Assembly: GCF_001641755.2 (NCBI RefSeq)
Contig: NZ_LRFG02000005.1
Span: 62,001 to 126,000 of the forward strand
Reading direction: 5' to 3'
Origin: Microbulbifer flavimaris
Lineage (GTDB): Bacteria; Pseudomonadota; Gammaproteobacteria; Pseudomonadales; Cellvibrionaceae
Length of the DNA stretch: 64,000 nucleotides
How positions within the stretch are numbered: position 1 is the first letter of the stretch; every line of letters starts with the position of its first letter. Under the pieces are notes generated by a model. The model made no database searches. It was not told where the DNA came from and saw nothing but the letters and a program-made list of their open reading frames with translations. This document shows, piece by piece, positions 48,397 through 57,367 of the stretch. The translations under genes were made by a program, and so were the position numbers.

Positions 48397-49863
48397 TTAT
48401 TTATTGAGCAGGTATTCCATCAGCAGTGGTACCGGTCGACCGGTGGCGCCCTTGTTGCCGCCGGAATTCCAGGCGCTGCCGGCAATATCCAGGTGGGCCC
48501 AGGTGTAGTCTTCGGCGAAGCGTGACAGGAAGCAGGCGGCGGTTACTGAGCCCGCCTCGCGGCCACCGATGTTCTGCATATCGGCAAAATTGGAATCCAG
48601 CATCGGCTGGTATTCGTCCCACAGCGGCATCCGCCAGGCGCGGTCACCGGTGCGCTCGCCGGCGGCGATAAGCGATTGGGCCAGCTCGTCCTCGTTGGCA
48701 TACAGGCCTGTGGCGTGGTTACCCAGTGCGATCACGCAGGCACCGGTCAGGGTGGCCACATCAATCACCACTTCCGGCTTGAACTTGGCCGCGTAGGTCA
48801 GCGCGTCACAGAGCACCAGTCGGCCCTCGGCATCGGTGTTGAGGATCTCGATGGTCTTGCCGGACATGGAGGTGACCACATCACCCGGCTTGCTGGCGCG
48901 GCCACTGGGCATATTCTCTGCGGCGGCAACCAGGCAGACCACGTTGATGGCGGGTTCCAGCTCTGCCAGGGCGGCCATGACGCCGAAGACGCTGGCGGCG
49001 CCACACATATCGAACTTCATCTCGTTCATGGCCTGACCCGGCTTCAGGCTGATGCCGCCGGTGTCAAAGGTGATGCCCTTGCCCACCAGTACTACGGGCT
49101 TCTGGTTGGCCTTGCCGCCTTTGTACTGCATGGCGATCAATGCCGGCGGCTCGTCGCTGCCCTTGGCCACACTCATGAAGGCGCCCATGCCGAGAGACTG
49201 CATTTTCTTGGCGTCGACCACGGAGGTGGTGATTTTTGCGTGCTTTTTCGCCAGCTCCTTGGCCTGGCCGACGAGATACGTCGGTGTACAGATATTGCCC
49301 GGCAGGTTACCGAGCTCGCGGGCCACATTGCTGCCGGTGGCTTGGGCTGCGCCCATGGCGACACCCTTCTTGACGGCGCTCAGCTGCTTCTTTTCCGGAG
49401 CATGCACCTGGAACTTTGCCAGCGGGTTCGGCTTGGCATCGCTCAGGCAGCGGGTGAACTTGTAGCATGCCAGGCCTGCTGCCAGTGCCAGCTGCTGTGC
49501 CTGCCAGGCGCTGTCAGCGTCGGCGACTTCCAGTTCGGTCAGGTAGCTGAATGCGTCTTTATAGCCTTTCACCGCCTGGGCACTGGCGCCGGCCAGCTTG
49601 CGGAAGTCTGCCTGGCTGAGAACGCCCTCACCACTGCGCACCAGCAGGACTCGCTCTGCCGGGCCTTCGGTCATGGACAGCAGTTGGGTGGCACCGAGTT
49701 TGCTGCCCAGGTCGTTGCGCTTGAGCAGTTTGCCGATAGCGCCACCGCAGGCCTCATCGAGGGCCTTGCCGCTGGCAGTGAGACGGCTCTTGGCATCCAC
49801 AGGGATGATGGCGCAGGCGGTGCGCTGTTTGCTGGCTTCGGAGACCTTGGCGGAGAACTGCAT
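48397..49863 (-). CDS. pepA: Leucyl aminopeptidase (cytosol aminopeptidase, M17)
   Basis: Two-zinc (or Mn/Zn) hexameric aminopeptidase; in E. coli it also binds DNA as a recombination and transcription factor. The 488-residue form starts at ATG 49863 (MQFSAKVSEAS) after GAAGGAAAAGGAA. Catalytic-domain marks: VGKGITFDTGGISLKP, FDMCGAASV and the signature NTDAEGRLVLCDAL. An N-terminal macro-like domain precedes it. It is divergent from lptF across 207 bases, the conserved arrangement in gammaproteobacteria. Confidence 0.97.
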   Translation of the reverse strand: MQFSAKVSEASKQRTACAIIPVDAKSRLTASGKALDEACGGAIGKLLKRNDLGSKLGATQLLSMTEGPAERVLLVRSGEGVLSQADFRKLAGASAQAVKGYKDAFSYLTELEVADADSAWQAQQLALAAGLACYKFTRCLSDAKPNPLAKFQVHAPEKKQLSAVKKGVAMGAAQATGSNVARELGNLPGNICTPTYLVGQAKELAKKHAKITTSVVDAKKMQSLGMGAFMSVAKGSDEPPALIAMQYKGGKANQKPVVLVGKGITFDTGGISLKPGQAMNEMKFDMCGAASVFGVMAALAELEPAINVVCLVAAAENMPSGRASKPGDVVTSMSGKTIEILNTDAEGRLVLCDALTYAAKFKPEVVIDVATLTGACVIALGNHATGLYANEDELAQSLIAAGERTGDRAWRMPLWDEYQPMLDSNFADMQNIGGREAGSVTAACFLSRFAEDYTWAHLDIAGSAWNSGGNKGATGRPVPLLMEYLLNK

Positions 49864-50070
49864 GATTCCTTTTCCTTCTCTGTTTACCCACTCTTTACCC
49901 ACGCTCAATCCGCGGGGATGCCTCGCGACCGAGACATCGGAAATAATTTTGGCGATAATGCGGGCACAAGTTTAACCCCTGGCGGCCTGGATTGCTGCAC
50001 AGGCCGGAAACTTGATCAAATTTGATCCAGACTCCCAGTCTCCGCTGTCACCAAGGAACGCGTTTATCCT

Positions 50071-51216
50071 GTGATTATCTTCCGTTACCTCTGCCGCGAG
50101 CTGCTTTTCGCCACGCTGGCAGTCAGCGCCGTGTTGCTGCTGATGGTGATGAGCGGCCGTTTCGTCAAATACCTGGCCGAGGCGGCTGCCGGGGACCTGT
50201 CCGCCGGTATCCTCTTTTCCCTGATGGGGTATCGCCTGCCTGGATTTCTCGAGCTGGTCCTGCCGCTGGGATTCTTCGTCGGCATCCTGCTCGCCTACGG
50301 GCGCCTCTATATAGAAAGCGAAATGACGGTGCTGCATGCCTGTGGCTTCAGCGAGCGCCGCCTGTTGACCTACACCCTGGCGCCGGCGCTGCTGGTGGCA
50401 CTGGTGGTGGGGGCGATGAGTCTCTACTTCACACCCACCGGTGCAGAGCGCTCCTCCGGTCTGTTGACCGCGGACAAATCCCGCAACGAATTCGATCATC
50501 TTGTGCCAAAGAAATTTGTTTCCACGGAAGGGGACCGGGCGGTTTATTACGCCGACGCCCTGAGTGAAGACAAATCCACCATGTATGACGTTTTCCTGGC
50601 AGAGCTGGGATCAACTCGTGCAGACACCGAGACGGATTACCAGATCGTGCATTTTGCCCGCGAGGGGGTACAGCAGATCGATGCCGACACGGGCCTGCGT
50701 TACCTGGTGCTGAGGGATGGTTACCGCTACGAGGGTGTGCCGGGGCAGCGGGACTACCGGGTGATGAAGTTCGACAGTTACGAGATCCTGCTGGATATCC
50801 CACGGCTGCGCCAGAGCCAGAGTGACCGGATTGAGGCCGCCTCGACGCTGGACCTGTTGCGCAGTGACGGGCGCGAGGAGCGGGCCTTCCTGCACTGGCG
50901 CTTCAGCCTGCCGCTACTGGTGCTGGTAGTGGCAGTGCTGGCCGTGCCATTGAGCCGTACCAACCCGCGGCAGGGGCGTTACGCGAAGATGATCCCGGCC
51001 ATCCTGCTTTATATGGTTTACCTGGTATTGCTGCAGGGCGTGCGCGGTGCAGTGGAGGATGGAAAGATCGAAAATCCAGCGGCCATCTGGCTGGTCCATC
51101 CCCCGTTCCTGATCCTGGGGCTGTTGCTGTTGGGTGGGCGCAATTGGGGTCGACGACCCAAGCGCAGTCCCGCCGATGGCGCGCCCGCGGCAGATCCGGA
51201 GGCCCGCGATGCATAA
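50071..51216 (+). CDS. lptF: LPS export ABC transporter permease LptF
   Basis: Inner-membrane permease that, with LptG and LptB2, extracts LPS and drives it along the Lpt bridge. The 381-residue protein has two N-terminal helices, a helix pair, a large periplasmic beta-jellyroll domain (about 130-260) and further helices near the C-terminus (LPLLVLVVAVLAVPLSRT). The start is GTG 50071 (IIFRYLCRELLFATLAVS). It overlaps lptG by 8 bases. Segments such as ESEMTVLHACGFSERRL contain the coupling helix for LptB. Confidence 0.96.
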   Translation: MIIFRYLCRELLFATLAVSAVLLLMVMSGRFVKYLAEAAAGDLSAGILFSLMGYRLPGFLELVLPLGFFVGILLAYGRLYIESEMTVLHACGFSERRLLTYTLAPALLVALVVGAMSLYFTPTGAERSSGLLTADKSRNEFDHLVPKKFVSTEGDRAVYYADALSEDKSTMYDVFLAELGSTRADTETDYQIVHFAREGVQQIDADTGLRYLVLRDGYRYEGVPGQRDYRVMKFDSYEILLDIPRLRQSQSDRIEAASTLDLLRSDGREERAFLHWRFSLPLLVLVVAVLAVPLSRTNPRQGRYAKMIPAILLYMVYLVLLQGVRGAVEDGKIENPAAIWLVHPPFLILGLLLLGGRNWGRRPKRSPADGAPAADPEARDA

Positions 51217-52270
51217 GCTCGACTGGTATGTGGGCCGCACTGTCGCGATGGCCATCGGCGCCGTGCTGATGGTGATCCTCGGTCTGGACATCATTTTCGC
51301 CATCGTCGATGAACTGGGCGAGATGGATGCGGAGTATCAGACCGCCCAGGTGATCCAGTATGTCATCTGGACCATCCCCGGGCGCCTCTACGAACAGCTG
51401 GGCTTTTCGGCCCTGGTCGGTTGCATGGTCGGCCTCGGCACCCTGGCCGGGACCAGCGAGCTGACGGTGATGCGCGCAGCCGGGGTGTCCATCGGGCGGA
51501 TCGCCTGGGCCGTGATGAAACCTGTGATCCTGCTGATTGCCCTTGGGCTGGCCTTGGCGGAGTTTGTGGTGCCCATTACCAACCAGACCGCAGAGAGCCG
51601 CAAGGCGATTGCCCTTGGCGATCTGGAAGACGCAGGACTCGAGAGCGGCATGTGGATGCGCGACGGGGATGAGTTTATCCACTTCAATGCCGCCCTCTCC
51701 GGCGGTCGCCTGTACGGTATTACCCGCTATCACTTCGGCGGAGAGCGTGAGCTGGAATGGGTGGAGTTCGCCGAGCGAGCGCAGTTTGCGGAGGACAAGT
51801 GGATACTGAACAACAGCCGCGCCACACGCTTCTCCGAGGAATTTGTGGAGAGTGATGCCCGTGAGCGGGGAACCTGGCAGACTGATATCTCGCCGCAGCT
51901 GTTCTCTCTGGTAGTGCCGCTGCCGTCAGATCTTTCACCCAGCAGTCTCTGGTCCTACGGCCGCTTCCTGGATCGCAAGGCCCAGGATGCCAGCCGCTAC
52001 TGGCTGCAGTTCTGGAAGAAGCTGCTGCAGCCTCTGACCATTGCCAGCCTGGTGATGGTAGCCATTTCCTTCATTTTCGGTCCCTTGCGTGAGGTGACCA
52101 CCGGCCTGCGGGTGTTTACCGGGGTGATCGTGGGCATCGTGTTCCAGACCTTGCAGGACATGCTCGGGCCGTCATCCGTGGTGTTCGGCTTCCCGCCCTT
52201 TATCGCCGTGCTCGTGCCCATCCTGCTGTGCTTTGCGGTGGGCTGGATGCTGTTGCGGCGGGCGCGCTAG
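51209..52270 (+). CDS. lptG: LPS export ABC transporter permease LptG
   Basis: Partner permease of LptF, 353 residues from ATG 51209 (MHKLDWYVGRTVAMAIGAV). The layout is the same: helices at both ends and a periplasmic jellyroll (about 135-260), with the coupling segment TSELTVMRAAGVSIGRIAW. The frame is open upstream inside lptF, but the family N-terminus starts at 51209. The end lies 42 bases from a convergent RDD gene. Confidence 0.96.
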   Translation: MHKLDWYVGRTVAMAIGAVLMVILGLDIIFAIVDELGEMDAEYQTAQVIQYVIWTIPGRLYEQLGFSALVGCMVGLGTLAGTSELTVMRAAGVSIGRIAWAVMKPVILLIALGLALAEFVVPITNQTAESRKAIALGDLEDAGLESGMWMRDGDEFIHFNAALSGGRLYGITRYHFGGERELEWVEFAERAQFAEDKWILNNSRATRFSEEFVESDARERGTWQTDISPQLFSLVVPLPSDLSPSSLWSYGRFLDRKAQDASRYWLQFWKKLLQPLTIASLVMVAISFIFGPLREVTTGLRVFTGVIVGIVFQTLQDMLGPSSVVFGFPPFIAVLVPILLCFAVGWMLLRRAR

Positions 52271-52312
52271 CCCGCCTGTCGGTTAGTTCTGGTCTGCTGA
52301 ATCCTCGCCCGC

Positions 52313-52807
52313 CTATTTCTTGGTGGGCTTGGGTAGCAGCCGGACCTGGGAGTCGGATGCCAGGTCGTGCCAGCTGGCCCGGTCTGTCCGCGTCCAGCCC
52401 CAGAAATATCCCGCTCCGAAGACCGCAATAGACACCGGGGCGACCAGGGCGCGCATCACGCACTGTGTCCAGCTCAATTGCACACCCTCCGGGCTGGCAA
52501 CCATCAACCGCCAGGCGCGCATGCCAATGGTCTGTCCGGCACCCCGCCAGGACCAGAAATAGTATCCGGCGACAACCAGGATCATCCCGGCCTGCAGCAG
52601 CGGCCCGCTGACGCAGGGGCTGTAATCCAGCTCGTCCGGGCGGCAGTCCAGTCCGCCGAACACGGATGCGACCATCATTGCCAGGAATCCATAGACCACC
52701 AGCAACCCCCCGAGTATCAGCAGGTCATAGACCAGTGCTGCCAGGCGTCTGCCTACACCGGCATATGGCAGTTCAGTGAAACTGGTAGGGGACTGTTGTT
52801 GCGTCAC
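52313..52807 (-). CDS. RDD-family membrane protein
   Basis: A 164-residue protein with three to four transmembrane helices. The RDD signature is seen at the start (AGVGRRLAALVYDLLILGGLLVVYGF), then a helix with WSWRGAGQTIGMRAWRLMV, and a C-terminal helix ending in TDRASWHDLASDSQV. RDD proteins are often linked to ion or osmolyte homeostasis, but the role of this one is unknown. It converges on lptG, a common neighbourhood in this group. Confidence 0.85.
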   Translation of the reverse strand: MTQQQSPTSFTELPYAGVGRRLAALVYDLLILGGLLVVYGFLAMMVASVFGGLDCRPDELDYSPCVSGPLLQAGMILVVAGYYFWSWRGAGQTIGMRAWRLMVASPEGVQLSWTQCVMRALVAPVSIAVFGAGYFWGWTRTDRASWHDLASDSQVRLLPKPTKK

Positions 52808-52925
52808 GGGTTACTCCGCCAGATCTGGTGTTGTGGCGGCAGATTCTATCAAAGGCGGGGGCGTGGTGGGGGTGGGGGGGATGTTTCAGTGCGCGGAGCG
52901 GACTTCCGTGTCCGGCAGTCGAGTA

Positions 52926-53414
52926 TCAGAACTCGTATTCGAAAGAGAACTTGAACTTGTCGTCGGAGAGGCGCACATCGTAATCGAAGGCCTGGCCGAT
53001 CTTGCCGTGGCCGTCGGTGTAGCGGAGCAGACCGTTGCTGTTGCTGCGACGGTTCTGTTCCCGCCAGGTGCGCCAACCCATCTTGAGGATCTCATTGACG
53101 GCCTTGCCGCCGGTGGTGGGCTCAAATTCATCCGGATTGGTGTACATTTGCAGCCACTGGTAATTCAGCTGGCGCTGCACATTGCCCATGGAGTTGTTAC
53201 GCAGATTATCCGCTGCCTCGTAGAGGGCGGTATTGTCCATGCCGAAAGCACTGTCGACGAAGAAGGCGTTGTCGGCCTGCAGGTTCAAAGCAGTGTTGGA
53301 ATCGGGGATGAACAGTTCGTCGGCGAGGCAATGGGTGGAAATGGGCGACAAAAACAGGGCGAACACGTACGGGAGGTGTCGGCTGACGCGAAAGCGATTG
53401 CTGCAGAGTTCCAT
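52926..53414 (-). CDS. Exported protein of unknown function with aromatic C-terminus
   Basis: A 162-residue protein with an N-terminal signal-like segment (LPYVFALFLSPISTHCLA), so probably periplasmic or outer-membrane. The mature part is helical-looking in the middle (YEAADNLRNNSMGNVQRQLNYQWLQMYT) and ends in alternating strands finishing with Phe (KFKFSFEYEF), a pattern compatible with an outer-membrane C-terminal strand signal, though the chain is short for a barrel. I do not recognise the family. It stands alone with a long upstream gap. Confidence 0.55.
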   Translation of the reverse strand: MELCSNRFRVSRHLPYVFALFLSPISTHCLADELFIPDSNTALNLQADNAFFVDSAFGMDNTALYEAADNLRNNSMGNVQRQLNYQWLQMYTNPDEFEPTTGGKAVNEILKMGWRTWREQNRRSNSNGLLRYTDGHGKIGQAFDYDVRLSDDKFKFSFEYEF

Positions 53415-53834
53415 TGGATCTACCCCAGGGTGTTTACTTCTTCCTGTGCGGTGTATGAACAGCCGCTGAATTTATTATGGTTCACCCGTTTCGAACTGTT
53501 GTATCTCATATCCACCACGAGCAGTGCAAGCCTGATCTGTGGACTTTGTGTGGAATTTGGTCATTGCGTCACAGGCCGCATGAGCGCTGGACCCGTTTAT
53601 TGTTGTCCAAAATTCCGTGACCGAGACAAGCCCCGCGCCATTGTTTTTTATCACCTCGCACGCGGCGCAAAAAACGTTGATATGCAAATTTAATCTAGGA
53701 GGCGCCAACGCAGCACCATAGCGATTGGCGCGCGATTCCTCTTGCTGCACCTGCATGACAGCGTTGTCTTTTTTGCTGCGCTGAAGCAGAATGGAAAGCT
53801 GTCGAGCTCATAACCAATAACAGTCAGAAGCCCT
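53415..53834. other. 420-base divergent gap upstream of the hexosaminidase gene
   Basis: No supported gene. The sequence is less GC-rich than its surroundings, notably around 53670-53700 (TTGATATGCAAATTTAATC), where promoters for the hexosaminidase would be expected. I could not place a convincing -35/-10 pair. A 93-codon minus-strand frame (53475-53756) shows no family features. Confidence 0.45.
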
Positions 53835-56531
53835 ATGCACCGTTTACTCACCATAATCGCACTGGCACTGCTGGTAGCCGCCTGCGGTCAGTCGCAAGAG
53901 ACGCCACCGCCTGCCGCACAGCGTATCGCCGACCACTTCACTGTCAGCCTGGAGGTACTCACCAACTTCCAGGGGGTAGACAAGGCGCTGCGGGCAGACT
54001 GCAAGCGCGCAGGGGGCAGTGGTGCCATTTGTTCCACTTACCGCATCAGCCTGACCAATGGCGGCATGGCGATCGCCGCCAGTGAGCGGGACTGGACACT
54101 GTACTTTCACAGCATTCGCCGCACCTTCAGCCTGCTTAACCGGGACGATTTCAAGGTGGAGCATGTAAAGGGGGATCTGCACCGGCTGAAGCCCAATGCG
54201 CATTTCGCTGGTATTGCCGCCGGCGAGACTCTGGAGCTGGATTTTCTGGCAGAGAACTGGATGCAGTTCGAGTCGGACTTTATGCCCCGGCTGTTCGTAG
54301 TGGGTGCCGATGGCGAGGCACTGGTGATCGCGTCCACGGACCGCGACAGCATCGAGGGGCTGGTGAAGCCCATCGGCAAGAATGACCCGGACAACTGGAA
54401 GCGCACCGCCGCGGATGCCAACGTCCTGGCCGATGCCGCCAGTCGCTATGCAGACTTCACCGCGGAGGCCAGCGCCCAGGTGGATTCCTGGCGTGAGCGC
54501 ATTATTCCCCGTCCCCTGAAGACCAAGGTTGTTGGCGAGCCGGTGGAGATCGGCAGCGGCATCGCCCTGATGCCGGGATCGCTGGACGACCAGAGTCTCG
54601 CTGTGATCGAAGGGCGCCTGGAAACTCTCGGCCTGGCGGGCGGCGGTAACGAGGCTGCTTATCCCGTAAAGGTCTCCATTGATCCGGCGGCATTCGCGGA
54701 CAGCGTCTCCGGTGCCTATCAGCTGGAGACACAATCAGAAGGTGCCCGAATCGTCGGTTACGACCAGGCCGGCGCCTTTTACGGGCTGCAGTCTTTGCTA
54801 GCGCTGGCAGACGTCCGGCAGCAGACCCTGGCCCGGGTGGTGGTGGAGGATGCGCCCCGTTTCGAGCACCGCGGCATGTTCCTGGACGTAGGGCGCAACT
54901 TCCACACCAAGGCCGTAGTACTGCGGATGCTGGAGCAGATGGCCGCCTACAAGCTGAATCGCTTTCACTTCCACCTGTCCGATGACGAGGGCTGGCGGCT
55001 GGAGATTCCCGGGTTGCCGGAGCTGACTGAGGTGGGGGGGCGCCGCTGCTTCGACCTGAATGAGGACCAGTGCCTGCTGCCACAGCTGGGCTCCGGTCCC
55101 AGTACCGATAACAACGGCAGTGGTTACTTTTCCGTCGATGACTATGTCGAGATCCTGCGCTATGCCGCCGCGCGGCATATCGAAGTCGTGCCTGAGTTTG
55201 ATATGCCGGCCCACGCCCGCGCTGCCGTGGTGGCGATGGAAGCCCGCTACCGCCGCCTGGCAGAGAGCGCGCCGGAGCAGGCCAGCGAGTACCGGCTGAT
55301 CGACCCGGAGGACGACACTGAATACCTGTCCGTGCAGTTCTATAACGACAGCTACATCAACCCCTGTATCGATTCCACTTACCGCTTCGTGAACAAGCTG
55401 ATTCGCGAGGTGCAGGCCATGCACGCTGTTGCCGGTGTACCACTGGAGACCTGGCACTTTGGTGGTGATGAAGCCGTCAATATCCTCGCCAGCGGCAGCT
55501 TTGAGAACGCGCCCGGCAGCGATCCGGAAAAAGGCGACGTACCCGCCTCCGCCCGCAAACAGCCCTGGAGCGATTCGCCGCAATGCCAGAAGTTGGTGGC
55601 GGAGGGCAGCGTGGAATCCATGGACAAGCTCGGTGAGCACTATGCCAAGCGCGTGAGCGTGCTGCTGGCTGATGCCGGTATTGCCACCATGGCCGCCTGG
55701 AACGATGGCGTTAAGCGAATCGACGAGGCCGCTGCGGAACTCGCTACCAGCGACAACTACGCCAATTCCTGGGGGCCGCTGTTCTGGGGCGGTGGAGATG
55801 AGAGTGTGCACCTGGCCGAGTCCGGCTTCGACGTGGTGCAGTCCCATTCCGATTTCCTTTACTTCGATATGCCGTACGAGGTGGATCCGAAGGAGAGCGG
55901 CTACTACTGGGCCTCCCGTTATATCGATACCGAGAAGACCTTCAGCTACGCGCCGCTCAACACGGCGCAGCTGGCGGAGGTGTCTACCGACCGTGACGGC
56001 AACGGCTGGTCCGCCAGCTCTGCCCCGGCTGAATTCGTCGAGCATGTGCGGGGGATCCAGGGGCAGCTGTGGAGCGAGGTAGTGCGCACTGATGCCCGGG
56101 TAGAATACATGGTGTATCCGCGCTTGCTGGCCCTGGCGGAGCGGGCCTGGCACCGCGCCTCCTGGGAGCTGTCACCGCAGGAGGGCCAGACCTTCTCGGC
56201 GGAAACCGATCTGGTGGACAAAGCCGCACTGGCCCGTGACTGGGCGGAGTTTGCTGCCACCCTGGGCCACAAGGAACTGCTCAAACTGGATCGCGCCGGT
56301 GTGGGCTACCGCGTGCCGGTACCGGGCGCCGTACGGTTGAATGGTGAGCTGCAAACTGCCGTGCCTTTCCCGGGTCTGCCGGTGGAGGTGTTTGATGACG
56401 AGCGCTGGCTGCCGGTGGAGAATGCAGCAGCTAATGCCAATATCCTGTCGGTGCGGGCGCGCAGTGCCGATGGCCATCGTGCCGGCCGGGCGGTGGATTT
56501 GCCGGCAGCCGCAGAGACTGCGAGCCGTTAA
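53835..56531 (+). CDS. GH20 beta-N-acetylhexosaminidase (chitobiase-like) lipoprotein
   Basis: Removes terminal GlcNAc from chitin oligosaccharides at the cell envelope. The 898-residue protein has a lipoprotein signal with lipobox VAAC near residue 17. Domains: an N-terminal chitobiase carbohydrate-binding-like domain (about 30-170, NFQG...CSTYRISLTNGG), a GH20b domain (about 215-335), the GH20 TIM barrel (about 340-770) with FEHRGMFLDVGRNFH and FHLSDDEGWRLEI, catalytic pair Asp545-Glu546 in WHFGGDEAVN, and a C-terminal domain (about 820-890). It complements the secreted chitinase some 28 kb away. Membrane anchoring would keep GlcNAc release close to the cell. Confidence 0.95.
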   Translation: MHRLLTIIALALLVAACGQSQETPPPAAQRIADHFTVSLEVLTNFQGVDKALRADCKRAGGSGAICSTYRISLTNGGMAIAASERDWTLYFHSIRRTFSLLNRDDFKVEHVKGDLHRLKPNAHFAGIAAGETLELDFLAENWMQFESDFMPRLFVVGADGEALVIASTDRDSIEGLVKPIGKNDPDNWKRTAADANVLADAASRYADFTAEASAQVDSWRERIIPRPLKTKVVGEPVEIGSGIALMPGSLDDQSLAVIEGRLETLGLAGGGNEAAYPVKVSIDPAAFADSVSGAYQLETQSEGARIVGYDQAGAFYGLQSLLALADVRQQTLARVVVEDAPRFEHRGMFLDVGRNFHTKAVVLRMLEQMAAYKLNRFHFHLSDDEGWRLEIPGLPELTEVGGRRCFDLNEDQCLLPQLGSGPSTDNNGSGYFSVDDYVEILRYAAARHIEVVPEFDMPAHARAAVVAMEARYRRLAESAPEQASEYRLIDPEDDTEYLSVQFYNDSYINPCIDSTYRFVNKLIREVQAMHAVAGVPLETWHFGGDEAVNILASGSFENAPGSDPEKGDVPASARKQPWSDSPQCQKLVAEGSVESMDKLGEHYAKRVSVLLADAGIATMAAWNDGVKRIDEAAAELATSDNYANSWGPLFWGGGDESVHLAESGFDVVQSHSDFLYFDMPYEVDPKESGYYWASRYIDTEKTFSYAPLNTAQLAEVSTDRDGNGWSASSAPAEFVEHVRGIQGQLWSEVVRTDARVEYMVYPRLLALAERAWHRASWELSPQEGQTFSAETDLVDKAALARDWAEFAATLGHKELLKLDRAGVGYRVPVPGAVRLNGELQTAVPFPGLPVEVFDDERWLPVENAAANANILSVRARSADGHRAGRAVDLPAAAETASR

Positions 56532-56534
56532 TCC

Positions 56535-56558
56535 GACGCCCGCTTCCCGGCGGGCGTC
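56535..56558 (+). terminator. Hairpin between convergent hexosaminidase and methyltransferase genes
   Basis: GACGCCCGC (56535-56543) pairs perfectly with GCGGGCGTC (56550-56558) over a 6-base loop, directly after the hexosaminidase stop. It lies between two converging genes and could serve both strands, although no T-tract follows on either side. Confidence 0.45.
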
Positions 56559-56583
56559 AGGGGCTCAGCATAGCGGATACTAA

Positions 56584-57279
56584 CTAATAGCCGCTATCCT
56601 CGGGATGGGCGGTAAAGATCACGGAGGCGGGGCTGCCTGTCTCCGGATCCAGGGGTTCTTGCAGGCGCACCAGTCTCAGGCCCTTCTCATCCAGTAGCGC
56701 CATCCAGTCTGCGAGCGTGCGGAAATACCAGGGTGGCGGGTCGCAGAATTCCTCGTTGAACCCCTGCCAGGAGCCTGGGCGCCAGCCGCTGCGGTAGTTC
56801 CCATTGGCTGTGGTCCAGGGATGCAGTGTCTGGATCAGTAAGTGGCCCCCGGGCTGGAGCAATGTCGGGGCCGCGGCCAGCACCTGTTCCACCGATTGCC
56901 GCCCGATCAGGGAAAAGTTGCATACCAGCAGGTCGAAGCGGGACGGGAAGCATCCGCTTTCCAGCTCGTCATAGCGCAGTTGCAGGAAATGGCTCCCGGC
57001 CTGTGAGCGGGCACGGGCCGCCGCCACCAGTTCCTCGATTGCGTCCACTCCCCACATCTCAACGCCCTGCGCCGACAGCGCGCGACAGAGCCATCCCTCA
57101 CCACAGCCGATATCCAGTGCCGTGCGCGGCCGGAGCCCCATAGCGGCGGCTACAATTGCACCATCGGTTATGCGGACCCGACTGCCGATTTCGGCACCCT
57201 CGATGGCCCGTTGCCATGGTGCAGCGTTGCGTCGCCAGCTGCGCAGGACTTTTTCGTCGCTGAATTCGGAATCGGTCAT
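56584..57279 (-). CDS. Class I SAM-dependent methyltransferase
   Basis: A 231-residue cytoplasmic methyltransferase with the SAM-binding motif ALDIGCGEGWLCRAL, an acidic residue ending strand 2 (MWGVDAIEE), and FDLLVCNFSL at motif II/III. The C-terminal part contains NYRSGWRPGSWQGF. The ATG at 57279 (MTDSEFSDEKV) is preferred; an in-frame ATG at 57312 would add 11 residues. The substrate is unknown. It is divergent from the GMC oxidoreductase gene. Confidence 0.8.
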   Translation of the reverse strand: MTDSEFSDEKVLRSWRRNAAPWQRAIEGAEIGSRVRITDGAIVAAAMGLRPRTALDIGCGEGWLCRALSAQGVEMWGVDAIEELVAAARARSQAGSHFLQLRYDELESGCFPSRFDLLVCNFSLIGRQSVEQVLAAAPTLLQPGGHLLIQTLHPWTTANGNYRSGWRPGSWQGFNEEFCDPPPWYFRTLADWMALLDEKGLRLVRLQEPLDPETGSPASVIFTAHPEDSGY

Positions 57280-57367
57280 GATCTGTGCTGCGCTCCGGTA
57301 GGAAATCCCCAAAGCTGGGTGTAGTGTCCCAGTGTACCGAGGGAGAGGGAATAAGAGAGATAACGAT

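Noticed and set aside
48676-50025. 449-codon plus-strand frame opposite pepA
   Set aside because: Antisense shadow of pepA with His/Gln/Gly bias; it also crosses the pepA-lptF promoter gap.
53475-53756. 93-codon minus-strand frame in the gap upstream of the hexosaminidase gene
   Set aside because: No ribosome site, no domain, and composition typical of non-coding sequence.
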